64,000 nt of DNA, taken from assembly GCA_004154925.1 (NCBI GenBank), contig QJNS01000005.1, positions 558,001 through 622,000 on the forward strand. Reading direction: 5' to 3'. Position 1 is the first letter of the stretch. Each line of letters opens with the position of its first letter. Under the pieces are notes generated by a model. It was not told the DNA's origin. It searched no databases and saw only the letters and a list, made by a program, of their open reading frames with translations. Source of the DNA: Monosporascus cannonballus (lineage: Eukaryota > Ascomycota > Sordariomycetes > Xylariales). This document shows positions 22,164-33,100 of this stretch, in pieces. Made by a program: the position numbers and the translations under genes.

Positions 22164-23854
22164 ATGGGACAAGTAGAAGGTGCTGGTTCCGATTCGGTAA
22201 AGCACGGGCAGGGCATATCTCCCGCGCAGCTAGAGACAGGGAACAGGGATAATATCGGGGACGAGGAGGTTCTCGAGAGATCCACCAATATAGAGGTTAG
22301 GGTGCGCTGACACGCCACCAGACTGCGCGATACGCCGGCCGAGAGGCGACTTACATTGATGAGAAGACGAACAAGGAGCTCTTCTGGACCGTGAACCGTC
22401 GTATCCTGGCATGCATGCTAGGGACCTACTTCTGTCAATCACTGGACAAAGGGACCCTGGGTTTCTCATCGGTGATGAACATCAGAGAAGACGCCAATCT
22501 TCAGGGGCCCGAGTTCGCCTGGCTGGGCACCATTCTGTATATGGGCGTGTTGGTAGGCGAGTACCCGACCAACATGCTCCTGCAGAAGCTTCCCGTCGCC
22601 AAGTACCTCGCCGCCAACGTCTTCTGCTGGGGCATAGTCGTGGCCTGTTCGGCCGCCGCGAGCGACTTCGCGTCCCTCATGGTGGTGCGGTTCCTGCTCG
22701 GCGTCTTCGAGGCCTGCGTCCAGCCGGCCTTTATCATCATGACGGGGATGTGGTATACCAAGAGGGAGCAGGCCGTGCTGACGTCGCTGTGGTACTGCAT
22801 GACGGGGGTGCAGCTGATGGTCGGAGGCATCATTGCCTGGGGCGTTTCGCATTACGAGGGCCCCGCGATGACGTCCTGGCAGCTGCTCTTCCTGGTCCTC
22901 GGCGTCGCGACCTGCGTCTGGGGCGTGTTCATCGCCTGGTGGCTCCCCGATTCGCCCATGAAGGCCAAGTGCTTCGACGAGGATCAGAAGCGGTTGATGA
23001 TCGAGCGCGTCCGCGCCAACGAGACGGGCATCCAGAACAAGACCTGGAAGCGGTACCAGATGGTCGAGGCCCTCGCCGATCCGGTTATCTGGTGTTACAT
23101 CATGCTAACCGTCACCTCGTCTCTCGTCATCGGCGGCCTAGGTGTCTTCTCCAACCTGATCATCGCCTCGTTTGGTTTCACCTACCTTCAGACCCAGTTG
23201 TTGAACATCGCCCAAGGAGCCGTGACCATTGTGGTGATGGTCGGAAGCGCCTCCCTCGCGACTTTGTCCAACCAGACGTCTTGGGTGATGCACGCGTCGT
23301 CAATGTAAGCACATCGAATACCCTTCCGCGCAACGTCCTCCTCGCCCATCGCTGACGCACGCACCCTCTCCCCCAGCCCCGCCGTCATCGGCACCGCGGT
23401 GATCTACTCGGTCCCGCCGAACGGCTCCAACAGCGCGGGCCTGCTGATCGCCTTCTACTGCACGCAGTTCTACCTGGCCGAGGGGAACCTGATGTTCTCG
23501 CTGATCTCGCGCAACGTGGCGGGCCAGACCAAGAAGTCGACGACGCTGGCCCTGAACTTCCTGTTCTGGGCCGCCGGCAACATGTCAGCGCCCCAGATCT
23601 TCCAGGAGTCGGACGCGCCGCGCTACCAGCGCGGCTTCACCGCCCACTTCTGCATGTACGTCCTCTTCAATATCTCCCTCGCCGTCCTCCGCGTCCTCCT
23701 CGTCCGCCGCAATAAGGCTAAGCGCGAGGCGGCGGCGGCAGCGGGCTCCTCCGAAGTGGGGTCCGGGTCCGCTGGAGGGGAGAAGATAGAGCACGCCAAC
23801 GCGTTCGCGGATATGACGGACCGGGAGAACCCCGACTTCCGATACGACTTCTGA
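22164..23854 (+). CDS. MFS transporter, Dal5/allantoate permease (anion:cation symporter) type, about 530 aa
   Basis: Likely imports small organic acids or acidic sugars across the plasma membrane. Exons: 22164 to about 22295, 22322-23304 and 23377-23854. The second intron (72 nt, GTAAGC, CTGAC branch site, CCCCAG) is firm. The first is not: frame and a good branch site plus CCACCAG acceptor fit a 26-nt intron (22296-22321), but donors at 22269 or 22197 would give 53 or 125 nt. Family signs are RRILACMLGTYFCQSLDKGTLGFSSVM in the first membrane segment, GVLVGEYPTNMLLQKLP, RFLLGVFEACVQPAF, a WWLPDSPMKAKC central loop and NLMFSLISRNVAGQTKK. About twelve membrane segments and a polar C-terminal tail are visible. 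It is divergent to the regulator. Confidence 0.88.
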
Positions 23855-25530
23855 GGCGATCTACGGTGATGGCTCATGTTTACACCGGAGGCTGAGGTCC
23901 ACATGGCCGGACCGACAAAATTTACGCTGCAGCTCATCACGCAAGGGTCAGTTACAAGAATAGACCGATGTATGCGTGCTTCTTTCTCAAGTAATCACAG
24001 CCCGCTTTTGGCAAACCCGGCGCGCACAACTGGCGGACAGTCAGCTAGCTCTAGCACCTAGACTAGTGAATTGTGAAACGAGGATTTAAATGCGTACGTA
24101 TAACGGGTTGGTAGACGTGTCACGAGTCGTCCTCGGAACGACTGGGATCGATTGCCAACGATCACACGAGGGCCCGGCAATAATATCGCGGGCGACCCGA
24201 GCCTAGAGAAGAAGACGACATCGTAAAGATTCTCGGTATTTTGTTGATGCTGCCATGATTTATTTTCCTCCTTGGGTCTTGCGGTGTGGGTAACGGATTG
24301 TACTTCCCTTTGTGTCCGAGCAGACCACACATTTTTCCTTAACTCTAAGCATCTTCCCGCTCCTCATATAATAGCAGTAATATATGTATGTCTCTGTTTT
24401 CTGCCAAATTGGCACCGCGAATGTTGGTGGTGTGGGATGTCATGGATGGCGGGGACCCACTCGCCCTCGGCCCCGACCTATCGCCGCACTCTGCATTCGC
24501 TTTGGGCCACGGCAGATTATAGGGGTGACTGCTGCAAAGCGTAGAAAAGCATGGTCTAACCGGGCGCTGCTCAAGCAAAATCCATGTCCCGCAGTTCATT
24601 AGACCCATCTGCCTTTCACCTGAATTTAAGCGAAGCAGCTACGAATACTAACAGTAGCGGGATAATAGCGGAGCACCAAGTAGCTTTATAGAACTGTATA
24701 GACATCGAGATACGCATTTCAGTTCTCGTTCACGCGGAGTCGCAGTAAATTGATCTTGCTCACCAGACTAGATCTCTTTGGTCAAATGTCTGATGACACA
24801 CACAACGTACGGATGTATATTGTCACCTGCTTTCGAAGCATAGCCCCTCCACGTCTGTCGTGCATCCCGGGGTGGAAATGCAACTTCTCTGACCAGGAAC
24901 AGGAAACCCCGGATTTTCTGCTTCTAAACTAGGGAGTGGGGCGGCGAATGGGAGCCCTGAAAATACGGGTTAAACTAGCACGAAGCGCAGCTCAAGCCTT
25001 ATCGTCGAGCTACGTGCATTCTACCCAACAAGCGTGAGGCCCTGCTAATTAGCGAGAATTCCTGCAATATTGCACCGGGCTTGCGGCTGGAACCTGGTTT
25101 GTGCAGCCACACTTGATAGTTCTTCAAATGTGCTTTTCACCGCGGACACCCGACCAATCTCGTGCATTTCTGAAAGCGATGTGGCTGGAAAACCTGGCTA
25201 TTAACTGAACTAACTAATTTCCCAACTCTGGCTAGGGCGCTGACTACTTTCAGTCTGCGGTGCGGCGGCGTTGACCATCATACAACCTGTCTCCATCGGG
25301 ACAACCTCGAGACAGTACTCGATCGCATCAGCGGCCCAACAGCGATGGGTGGCCCCACCGGTCAATAGGGGTCAGGCCTCAAATATGCGCGCTCCCAGTC
25401 CCAAATACGTTGTAAGAAGGATTCCTTTTCCTGTAGACTGCTCCATATCCATTGCTCCAGAACGTACAGTTTCGTCTTTGCTGTTTGTCAAGTGAACCGA
25501 ATCACGGTCAAGCATTTCCCCCGTATCAAG
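23855..25530. other. Intergenic, 1.7 kb
   Basis: No gene is supported. It holds the transporter 3' flank and, probably from about 25200 on, the promoter of the secreted protein gene. Short open frames here have no recognisable content. Confidence 0.5.
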
Positions 25531-26721
25531 ATGAAGGTCAACGCAGCTGCCGTTGCCCTGAGCGGCGTCACCTTGGCCATGGCATCACCATTGGCATCCC
25601 AGGCTCTTTTCCGCCGGACGGATTATGATGTGTGCATCAACGACTGCACACTATACGGCACTCCAGCACCAGACAAGGACACGTTCAATCGAGGTCCGAT
25701 TGCTGGCTACAAATCAGACCGTGACTACAAGATCTGCATTGACGGTACCACCACTTGCTCTACCGCCAGGCTCGAGTTCGTCGGCCTCAACTTGGTCGTC
25801 AGCTTCTTGGACTTCGGCGGCGGCTATACGTATGACACGGCCGGAGTGTTCCTGCAGAAACTCGGCGCGGCTGCCCCAACAAGCGTCGATCCGAACTACC
25901 TATGCACGACCTCAGGTTCCATAGCAACGTGCGCAATACCCTTCAGCTCCATCACTGGCCTGTCCACCACCGACGTGAGGACTCTCTTCGGGGCAATGTG
26001 TCCCGACGGTGACCGGGAGGCTCTCGAATTCTACATCGCCTTTTCCGGCACTCTGAAGGACTCATCCGGCACCGTTTCTTTCCATCAGGACAAGACCTGC
26101 TCGAGCTACACGCGCCGTACCTGCACAGCCCGGCGTAACGACTGCATCTACAGCGAGATGGCCTACCGCTGCACTAACTGCCACGTGCCTTGCTCATCCA
26201 CCACCACCACTCCTACACCGACTCCTACCCCGTCTAACTGCGGCTACGGCACAGCCTTCGGCTACCAGGACTCTAGCAAGAGCTTTACCTTCCAATCCAT
26301 CACCACCAGCACCAAGGGCTGTAACCGATGGGGCTGGTATGAGCAGCCATCTGCCTCTGACCTCACGAGCGGCATTAGCGGCAGCCTGCTAGTCGGCGCC
26401 GGTGGCAACGACATCAGCAAAGCCACCAACGTCGGTACCTGGACCGCCAAGCTGACCGGTGGCCTGGTCACCGTGACGAGCTCCACCACCGGCTCTTACC
26501 TTATGACCGAGGTCCATGTCGAGGTGAAGTGCCCGCCCATCACCAAGTGTGCTCCAGGCCAGTACATCTACAACAGCGGTTCCATCAGCACCAGCTCGTA
26601 CACCACCATTCCGGGTATCACATATCCAATTTGCGCGGGAGGCGCTAAGCCGGTCCTTATCATTCACGCCGCAATTAGTAAGCAGAGCACTACCGCTTGC
26701 CCAGCCCCGGTTGCGAACTAG
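25531..26721 (+). CDS. Secreted cysteine-containing two-domain protein, 396 aa
   Basis: A single exon. ATG 25531 is chosen because it begins a signal peptide (MKVNAAAVALSGVTLAMASP); the frame is open upstream to a non-ATG codon only. The mature protein has an N-terminal Cys-rich part (CINDCTLYGTPAPDKDTFNRG, then CTARRNDCIYSEM and CTNCHVPC) that probably forms disulfides. A short Thr/Pro linker follows (near residues 225-238, TTTTPTPTPTPS). The C-terminal part (from CGYGTAFGYQDSSKSF to CPAPVAN) is rich in Gly, Ser and Thr and looks like a beta-sandwich. I recall similar C-terminal sequence from other ascomycete secreted proteins of unknown function. A surface or host/substrate-facing role is inference. 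It is close to the copia remnant and the AT-rich block. Confidence 0.8.
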   Translation: MKVNAAAVALSGVTLAMASPLASQALFRRTDYDVCINDCTLYGTPAPDKDTFNRGPIAGYKSDRDYKICIDGTTTCSTARLEFVGLNLVVSFLDFGGGYTYDTAGVFLQKLGAAAPTSVDPNYLCTTSGSIATCAIPFSSITGLSTTDVRTLFGAMCPDGDREALEFYIAFSGTLKDSSGTVSFHQDKTCSSYTRRTCTARRNDCIYSEMAYRCTNCHVPCSSTTTTPTPTPTPSNCGYGTAFGYQDSSKSFTFQSITTSTKGCNRWGWYEQPSASDLTSGISGSLLVGAGGNDISKATNVGTWTAKLTGGLVTVTSSTTGSYLMTEVHVEVKCPPITKCAPGQYIYNSGSISTSSYTTIPGITYPICAGGAKPVLIIHAAISKQSTTACPAPVAN

Positions 26722-27149
26722 AGGAAGGCTAGTCAAGGCATGCGTTCTTGTCGACAAGAGGATAGTTATAAAATCATAATGGCCTAACGAAAGTATTAAG
26801 GCTTCTGGGTGAAACGAATATGGGATGGGACTAATATCTTTCTGACGATCCTTGAGTATCGATAATGGTATATTGTATATTGATGTGTTTGCTGGACACC
26901 TTTGGCAGAGACTGTCTTGGACATCCTGTTGTAGTATTTAGGTAGAGACATATTGTCATTTGGCACAGTTAAGCTGATCGGTAGATAAGGCAACATAGAG
27001 TGTGATAAGTGATAATTGTCTGGCTAGAATTGAGCTCTAGGGAGCGGTGGCTAGGAAGCTCTCTATATACTGTGGGCTTGCCGGAATAAGGTTCTTCCGG
27101 GGTGTTGGGAGCTTGATGACTAACATAGATACCCCTATTCCACGACAAC
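26722..27149. other. Intergenic, gene 3' flank to copia remnant
   Basis: AT content rises here compared with the gene to the left. No gene is seen. Part of it may be decayed reverse-transcriptase DNA of the copia element. Confidence 0.4.
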
Positions 27150-27812
27150 TTCTCTAGTTGCATCACGAGGCCTACCACAGCGTTTGCGACATCCACTTGG
27201 GCGCGGTTTATGAGTAGCCCGTCCCCAAAGCATCGTGAGTGTATCAAACGCCTCCCGAGATACCTGAAGGGCACCTCGAAGCTGTCACTTCGGTACCGCA
27301 AATTGGACGAATTACACCCCCATTACGCGTACAACAAGCTGGGGCTATTCATGGCAGTGGACGCGAGCTTCGCGGATGACCCTGATGCAGCTAAGTCCAC
27401 CACTGGTTACATCCTGTTCATGGCGGGAGCCCCTGTAGCCAGGGTGTCAAAGCGACAACAGGCTGTTACGAAATATACCTCTGAAGCCGAATACGTGGCA
27501 TTGGGTGCAGCAGCTACTCAAGCAGCAGGCGTACGAATCTTCCTCGAAGAACTTGGGCTTATGCCGGAAGGCCCTATCACCGTACTTGAAGACAACAACG
27601 GCGCAAAGAAATGGGCTGAAGAGAGCGCTACGTCACGGAAGAAGCGCCACATACGCGTTGAGTATCACTATATACGGCAGGAGGTCCAAGAAGGCAGAAT
27701 AAAGGTTGAGTACGTGGAAAGCGCGGAGAATCCTGCCGACGGTCTCACCAAGCTACTTGATAAAACGGCATACGAAAGGTTCATCACCAATTTAGGCCTT
27801 AAGAATGTTTAA
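27150..27812 (+). pseudogene. 3' remnant of Ty1/copia polyprotein (RT tail and RNase H)
   Basis: The open part from ATG 27210 gives 200 residues with typical copia features. The RT-to-RNase H connection reads MSSPSPKHRECIKRLPRYLKG. The RNase H core follows, with DASFADDPDAAKSTTGYILFMAG, then KYTSEAEYVALGAAATQA, LEDNNGAKKWAE and ENPADGLTKLL. Upstream, ARF and TRPT-like residues to about 27150 continue the match before it fades. Gag, protease, integrase and most of RT are missing, since the intact secreted-protein gene ends only 430 bp upstream. The remaining segment is not visibly RIP-mutated. It ends in a normal stop (27810-27812), 246 bp before a solo LTR that probably belongs to another insertion. 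Confidence 0.88.
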
Positions 27813-28058
27813 CAGGTACTTGCAAAAGGGTAGCTATGACTGACAAAAGAATGGTCCCGCTGGACTCCCGTGTTGGGGGAGGAGGGGCGTTCCCCTGCTG
27901 AAACCTGTTCCTCGCTGCAAGCAACGACGACCGCGGCATTCTTCTCACGACTACCCGAAGGCATCCGCTTACCTGTCAGTTTCAGGGCTCTGACCTCCCG
28001 TGAAATCACCGACATATACAGTTTATCCCACAGCCCACGTCGCTGGATGGGGGCCCAA

Positions 28059-28263
28059 TGTCAGGGAAAATGGTAAAGTACGGAGTGAGAGGCAGAAGAA
28101 GCAGTCCAGCAGGTGGTTCATAGTATGGGTAGTGAATAGATGGCCATTAATGCCTGCCCTTTTCTAACTACTCGGGGGCGAAGCCCCCCATATATACACA
28201 AACTGGAGCCACACTGGTGGGTCGCTGGGACCCCGAAAGGGGGCCGCACCTTGGCACCTGACA
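28059..28263 (+). repeat. Solo LTR with intact ends and 5-bp target duplication
   Basis: 205 bp with inverted termini TGTCAGG (28059-28065) and CCTGACA (28257-28263). It is flanked on both sides by CCCAA (28054-28058 and 28264-28268), the 5-bp target duplication expected for an LTR insertion. It contains a gggggcgaagccccc hairpin and a tatata box. It is similar along its length to 7223-7412. Because both flanks carry the duplication it is a complete solo LTR and not the 3' LTR of the copia remnant next to it. Confidence 0.85.
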
Positions 28264-28867
28264 CCCAACGATAGCCCGGTGACAATCAACCACGATATCA
28301 TTATTTCTTTTTTTCTTTATTTTATAATATTATAGTTGATAATTTTCCTTAAAACTTTTTATACGGCTTATTTATATCAAAGTAATATATATCAAGGTTA
28401 TAACTTGTTAATATACGGGAGAATGGAGAATAAAAGGAAGAGGTAGCACCACAGTACACTTCGATGGTCTCCATAGGCGGCTGGGAAAGTATGAAGATTA
28501 AGCAAATGCACAGCAGCTAATAATATTAATCCTATCCGTACCGGGGGGTTATTAAATAGTAAAAGCAAGCAAGAAATAAGAGCTATTAAGATGGCCCCCC
28601 CACGAACGGGCCACCCCATCAACCCGCCACCCATTTTTGAAGCCATCGCCACAATAACCCTTCTATACAAACAACAATATCTTAACAACCATTTAATCAA
28701 TTGATTCCATATTAAATAAAGCATATAAAGATATAATCCAGTTCTACCTCGCTATTTTTTTCGCTTTCGGAAAACTCGTTTTGCTATTGATTTTTCCGAG
28801 GAGCGGTAAAACGTCCTTTCGTAAGGGCTTTTAGCCCTACTTTTACCTTTTTAACCGAAATCATTTT
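28264..28867. other. Transition zone into the AT-rich block
   Basis: GC content drops sharply from about 28300. It contains one small open frame (28398-28724, minus). Just before element E lies a short inverted pair around 28820-28845 (gtaagggcttttagcccta). Confidence 0.5.
28398..28724 (-). CDS. Small hydrophobic open frame, 108 aa, doubtful
   Basis: It starts with ATG 28724 and reads through two or three strongly hydrophobic stretches (GGAILIALISCLLLLFNN, VRIGLILLAAVHLLNL, WCYLFLLFSILPYI). These are plausible membrane helices. It survives in an AT-rich transition zone with only moderate RIP-like bias. I do not recognise it, and no regulatory sequence or splice site supports it. It may be a real small membrane protein or a chance frame in pyrimidine-rich DNA. 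Confidence 0.25.
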   Translation of the reverse strand: MLYLIWNQLIKWLLRYCCLYRRVIVAMASKMGGGLMGWPVRGGAILIALISCLLLLFNNPPVRIGLILLAAVHLLNLHTFPAAYGDHRSVLWCYLFLLFSILPYINKL

Positions 28868-29248
28868 TGTTATGACCCAACTAAGGAAGGGTCTCGGAAA
28901 CGGTCACTTGGTGACCGAAACATGACCCAAGTGGGTCAAGATCACGTAACATGGATCCGGAGTGATCCAAGGGATCCAAGAGATCCAATGGGATCTATGC
29001 AGTTATCCGATATAGACCTGAAATAATCCAAGGGATCCAACGGGATCTAGGAAAGATATATACGCTTATTATTTCCATAGTTTAAATAGCCTTAACTTGT
29101 AATAATAATTCGTTACCTAAGATACTTTTCGTATTACGAAACGTAATATGATTATAATATTTATTATTATAGAATTTTACGATATTCTTATTAATATAAA
29201 TCCGTACGATTAAGGTTTAATAATTAGTTAAACCTTTTAGCCGTTATA
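28868..29248 (+). repeat. Left (5') LTR of element E
   Basis: 381 bp, begins TGTTATGACCC and ends gccgttata, a RIP-altered form of a gccgtcaca end. The 3' half matches the LTRs of A and B; the 5' half differs and contains several gatcc repeats (28950-29050). The preceding bases are atttt. Confidence 0.8.
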
Positions 29249-29381
29249 CGTTACAAGCTTTTGTTCAATAATACTATTAGATTTTGAGCAATATTACCGA
29301 CATTATGTTTACCAAGAAGCAGCCAGAACAGCCCGCTTACCGAATCCTTAATAACCCGGATATTAAAATGGAATCCGAAAA

Positions 29382-29645
29382 TGTGACGGCTATGCGGTTT
29401 AACCAATTATTAAACCTTAGTCGTACGGGTTTATGTTGGCAGGAGTATCGTGGGAATCTGAGCAATAGGGTGACGGCTTAGGCGGTTTAACCAACTATTA
29501 AACCTTAGTCGTACTGGTTTATGTTGGCAGGAGTATCGTGGGAATCTGAGCAATAGGGTGACGGCTTAGGCGGTTTAACCAACTATTAAACCTTAAGTCG
29601 ACGGGTTTATGTTAGCAGGAGTATCGTGGGAATCTGAGTAATGGA
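29382..29645. repeat. Three tandem 87-88-bp units at the B/A junction
   Basis: Near-identical units begin at about 29383, 29470 and 29558, each starting gtgacggct. The first belongs to B's LTR (ctatgcgg variant), the other two to A (cttaggcgg variant). A's other LTR has only one unit. The extra unit repeats the insertion junction (caataggg), so an 88-bp tandem duplication after A inserted is the simplest reading. Confidence 0.75.
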
Positions 29646-29953
29646 TATAGTAACGTATTACGTCTCGTAATACCAAAGGCGTTTTGGGTAACGAATTATT
29701 ATAATAAGCTAAAATTATCTAAATTATGGAATTAATAAGCGTATATATTTTTTTCCTTCTTGGCTTAATTATTTGTGATTACGCCGTTGGTAGTAATCAC
29801 GATTATTTGGGATCATCTTTGATTATTAATAATTACTAGTTTGGCAGTGATCACCGTTACGTAACCCGGGAGGTAGCCCGTATGCTCCTACCTGACCGTT
29901 TCTTGGGACCGGAGCTTGTCGGGTCGTAACACGATTTCCCCCCTCCCTAAATC

Positions 29954-30199
29954 TTGCCTTCAAGATTTTTTTTTTCGTTTAATAAATATCCCTTTTTTTT
30001 ACGTTTAGTTATATCGTTTCGTATTTCCAAAATTTATTACGTTTCCCATTCTTTTACCGTTCGTCGTATTAATCTCGTAAAAACTTTTAACAAATTTAAT
30101 TACGAAATTATGTTTTATTTTTATTATTTCTTAAAAAACATAAGGTATAAAATAATGAAAAATATTTTAAAATATAAGGAATGTATTAATCGAAACTGA
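29954..30199 (+). pseudogene. Antisense cysteine-motif open frame next to the 3' LTR of A
   Basis: An open frame on the strand opposite to gag-pol, between pol and the 3' LTR. It contains RISKIYYVSHSFTVRR, then a KFNYEIM block and a KYKECINRN end. The same protein appears in B at the same place. Codons changed from Cys to Tyr by G-to-A mutation would have formed a CSxC...C...ECxRRGR type motif. I recall similar small Cys-motif reading frames in fungal repeat regions, but I have no function for it. Confidence 0.5.
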
Positions 30200-33100
30200 T
30201 TTTATAATAGTACTGGCGTATTCATTTTTTCCTTGCAAAATATTTATCATAAATATTAATATTTAAAACGCAAAAAAACGCTTATTAAAAAATAATTATT
30301 AAAACTTTAACGGTTTTACTTTAAGGTTTAATATAAATATTAAAAAAAATAAATAAAGTTTTTTTTATTTTATTCGTTTACGTAAATAAAAGGTATTAAT
30401 TCGTTCGAAAGGCGTTATTATAATATAACATAAATTTTAATTATTAAATAAATTAAAAAAATAAAAATATCGGAAATAAAAATAATTAAAGGCTGCCGTT
30501 ATAGTTATTCCGTTAACGCAAGCCATAATCGATTAGCTCGATATCCCGGCTATTAACTGGTCGATTATTAATTAGGACGCGCCCGTTATTATTGGTAAAA
30601 ATTCTTTAATAGGCGTTAGGCGTTAATAAGATTTTTAATAGGTTTTTAGGTATTTTTAAAATCTGGGTATTTTTTTTATTTAATTCGGTATTAGGTAAAT
30701 CTATTTTGTTTTCGTATGTTAAGTATTTTTTTTATTTTATATGTTTATTTATTTTTTATTTTTACGTTATTTTATGCCATATATATTTTGATTATATCTG
30801 TTATTAATTCGAATAAAAAATATAAAAAATTGGATAAAGTTTAATTTTTAGTAGAAATTTTAATTAGTAATTATTTTTTGAGATTTTCTTGGCGATTTTG
30901 TATAAACCGATATATTTGAAATCGAATTTTTTGCTAGGTCGATTTATTTAAATATTTTTTATAGCGAAAAAAATTATTTTCCCTTTTTCGAAAATTAATT
31001 TTTTTAAATTTTTTAATTATAATATTTATTTATTTAATTTTATACAAATTTTAATTTTATTTTTATTTCTTGATATAATTGTTATAATTGTTTTAACATA
31101 TAAATTATTTTGATATTATTTGAACCGTTATTACGCGTTTTTTATAAACCTTTGAAATAAAACCAAAATTTGCGTTTGCAAATATTATCTTAATAGTTTC
31201 GTAATAATTGGTATTATAAGTTAATTAAATAATCGGTAATTTTTCAACTTAATTATTCTGTTCGTAATTAATATAATATTATAAGTAAATTTTTAAAGTT
31301 TAATTTATTTATTTTATTATTTATTCATTTAAGGTTTAAATAAGTTAAATAATTTATGATTTAGGCCGATTTATATTATATGGCCTTATTAAAATTTAAA
31401 TACAAATATTAATCCTTTATTTGATATAATTTTTATTATTATTCCGTATATAATAAAAATGTATTTGAAAAAAATATATATTAGTTATTCGGTATTTATA
31501 TTTTCGTAATATGGTAAAAAATAAGAAATTTTTATAAATCGATTAATAATTATAAAAATATTATCGTAATATATTCCCGTAACTGGATTTTTTAACATAA
31601 AAAATTTAATAATAAAATCGAATATAACTAAATATTATAGTCGTTTTGCGACTAAGAATAGCTGTAATTTTCCCTATAGTTTATGTCGTAAAGCCTTTAT
31701 TTTACCGCAAATATTATATTATTATATAACTTTTTATATTATTAATTTTATTTTAGGAAAAAAATATATACGTTAAAATCGTTTTAAGGTTTTGTAAATC
31801 CTTTGATATCCGTATAATTAATATTTGTATATTTTTCGTATTAAATCCTTTTGATATTTTTTTGGAATTTATATCTTATTTGTTTTTTGGTTTACTAAAA
31901 AATTGTTATTATATTATTAGATTTTCTGATATATATTATAAGATACTGTTCGAATTATCGTAATCTGTCGTAAGCGTAGATATCCTTTTATAATAGTATT
32001 AAAAATTATATAATTAATTTTGACCAATTTCTTTTCGAGGTCTGGCCGCTTATTTAAAATATTTGCTTTATCTTTTTCTGAATTGTTTTGTAGATAATAA
32101 CGAAATCGAAATTTGCTAATTTTTCCGCGTAACGAAGTTATCGTCCTATAAATTCCTTAATCGTAATAAATCGGGTAAGATTTTAATAATCCGTATAAAC
32201 TTTAACCTAGTGCAAATTTTCCTTTAGGAAATACCTAAACTTTCGAAATACCATAATAATAGCCATAAATTTTTTATCTGGAATACCGTAATTAAATTCG
32301 GTTTTTTTTAATTTGTACAAAAAAATATAATAAGGTATAATTTGCCTTAATTATTTCGTTATCCGATTATTATATTTAACGCGTAATCCGAAATATCGGT
32401 TTTTAGTTTAACGGGACGGTTTAAATCGTACATAATTAATATTAATTCGTTAATAATCGTATTTTTAATATCCATAATACTTTTTCCGTATTTGGCGTCC
32501 ATTTAAATCTTTTTTTTCGTAAGATTTGTTAAAAGTATAATTATTTTGCTAAAATTTCGAATACATTTTTTGTAATAATTGGCGAATCCAAAAAATATTT
32601 GTATTTTTTTTAATTATCGTTAACGTTTATTATTTTATAATTGCAGCGATTTTCTTAAGGTTTAATCTAATATGTCCTAAGATAATAATATATCCTAAAT
32701 ATTTTATTTTTTATATATAGAATTAATTTTTTTCCGCGTTAATAAATACCTTTACGTTTTGTAAAGTTTAAAAAACCTTATAAATGTATTTTGCAAATGT
32801 TTTTTTCCGTTTTTAAGAAAATAAAAATATCGTCGAGATAGCAAATAACGAAAATATTAAGGTATTTTCGTAATACGTAATTTATTATCCGCTAAAAGGT
32901 TATTAGTACGTTCGTAAATCCCATTAATATAACCAAATATTTAAATAATTTATATTTCGTTTTGAAAATTATTTTTTATTCGTATTTCTTTTAATTTTAA
33001 TAAGCTTATATCCATTTTTAAAATCGAATATCATAAATTATTTAATTCCGTAAAATTGGTTTTTTATTTCCGTAATTAAGGATATTAATATTTAATCCTT

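Noticed and set aside
27813..28263. Reading the LTR at 28059-28263 as the 3' LTR of the copia remnant
   Set aside because: CCCAA on both sides shows it is an independent solo LTR, and no polypurine tract joins it to the RNase H frame.
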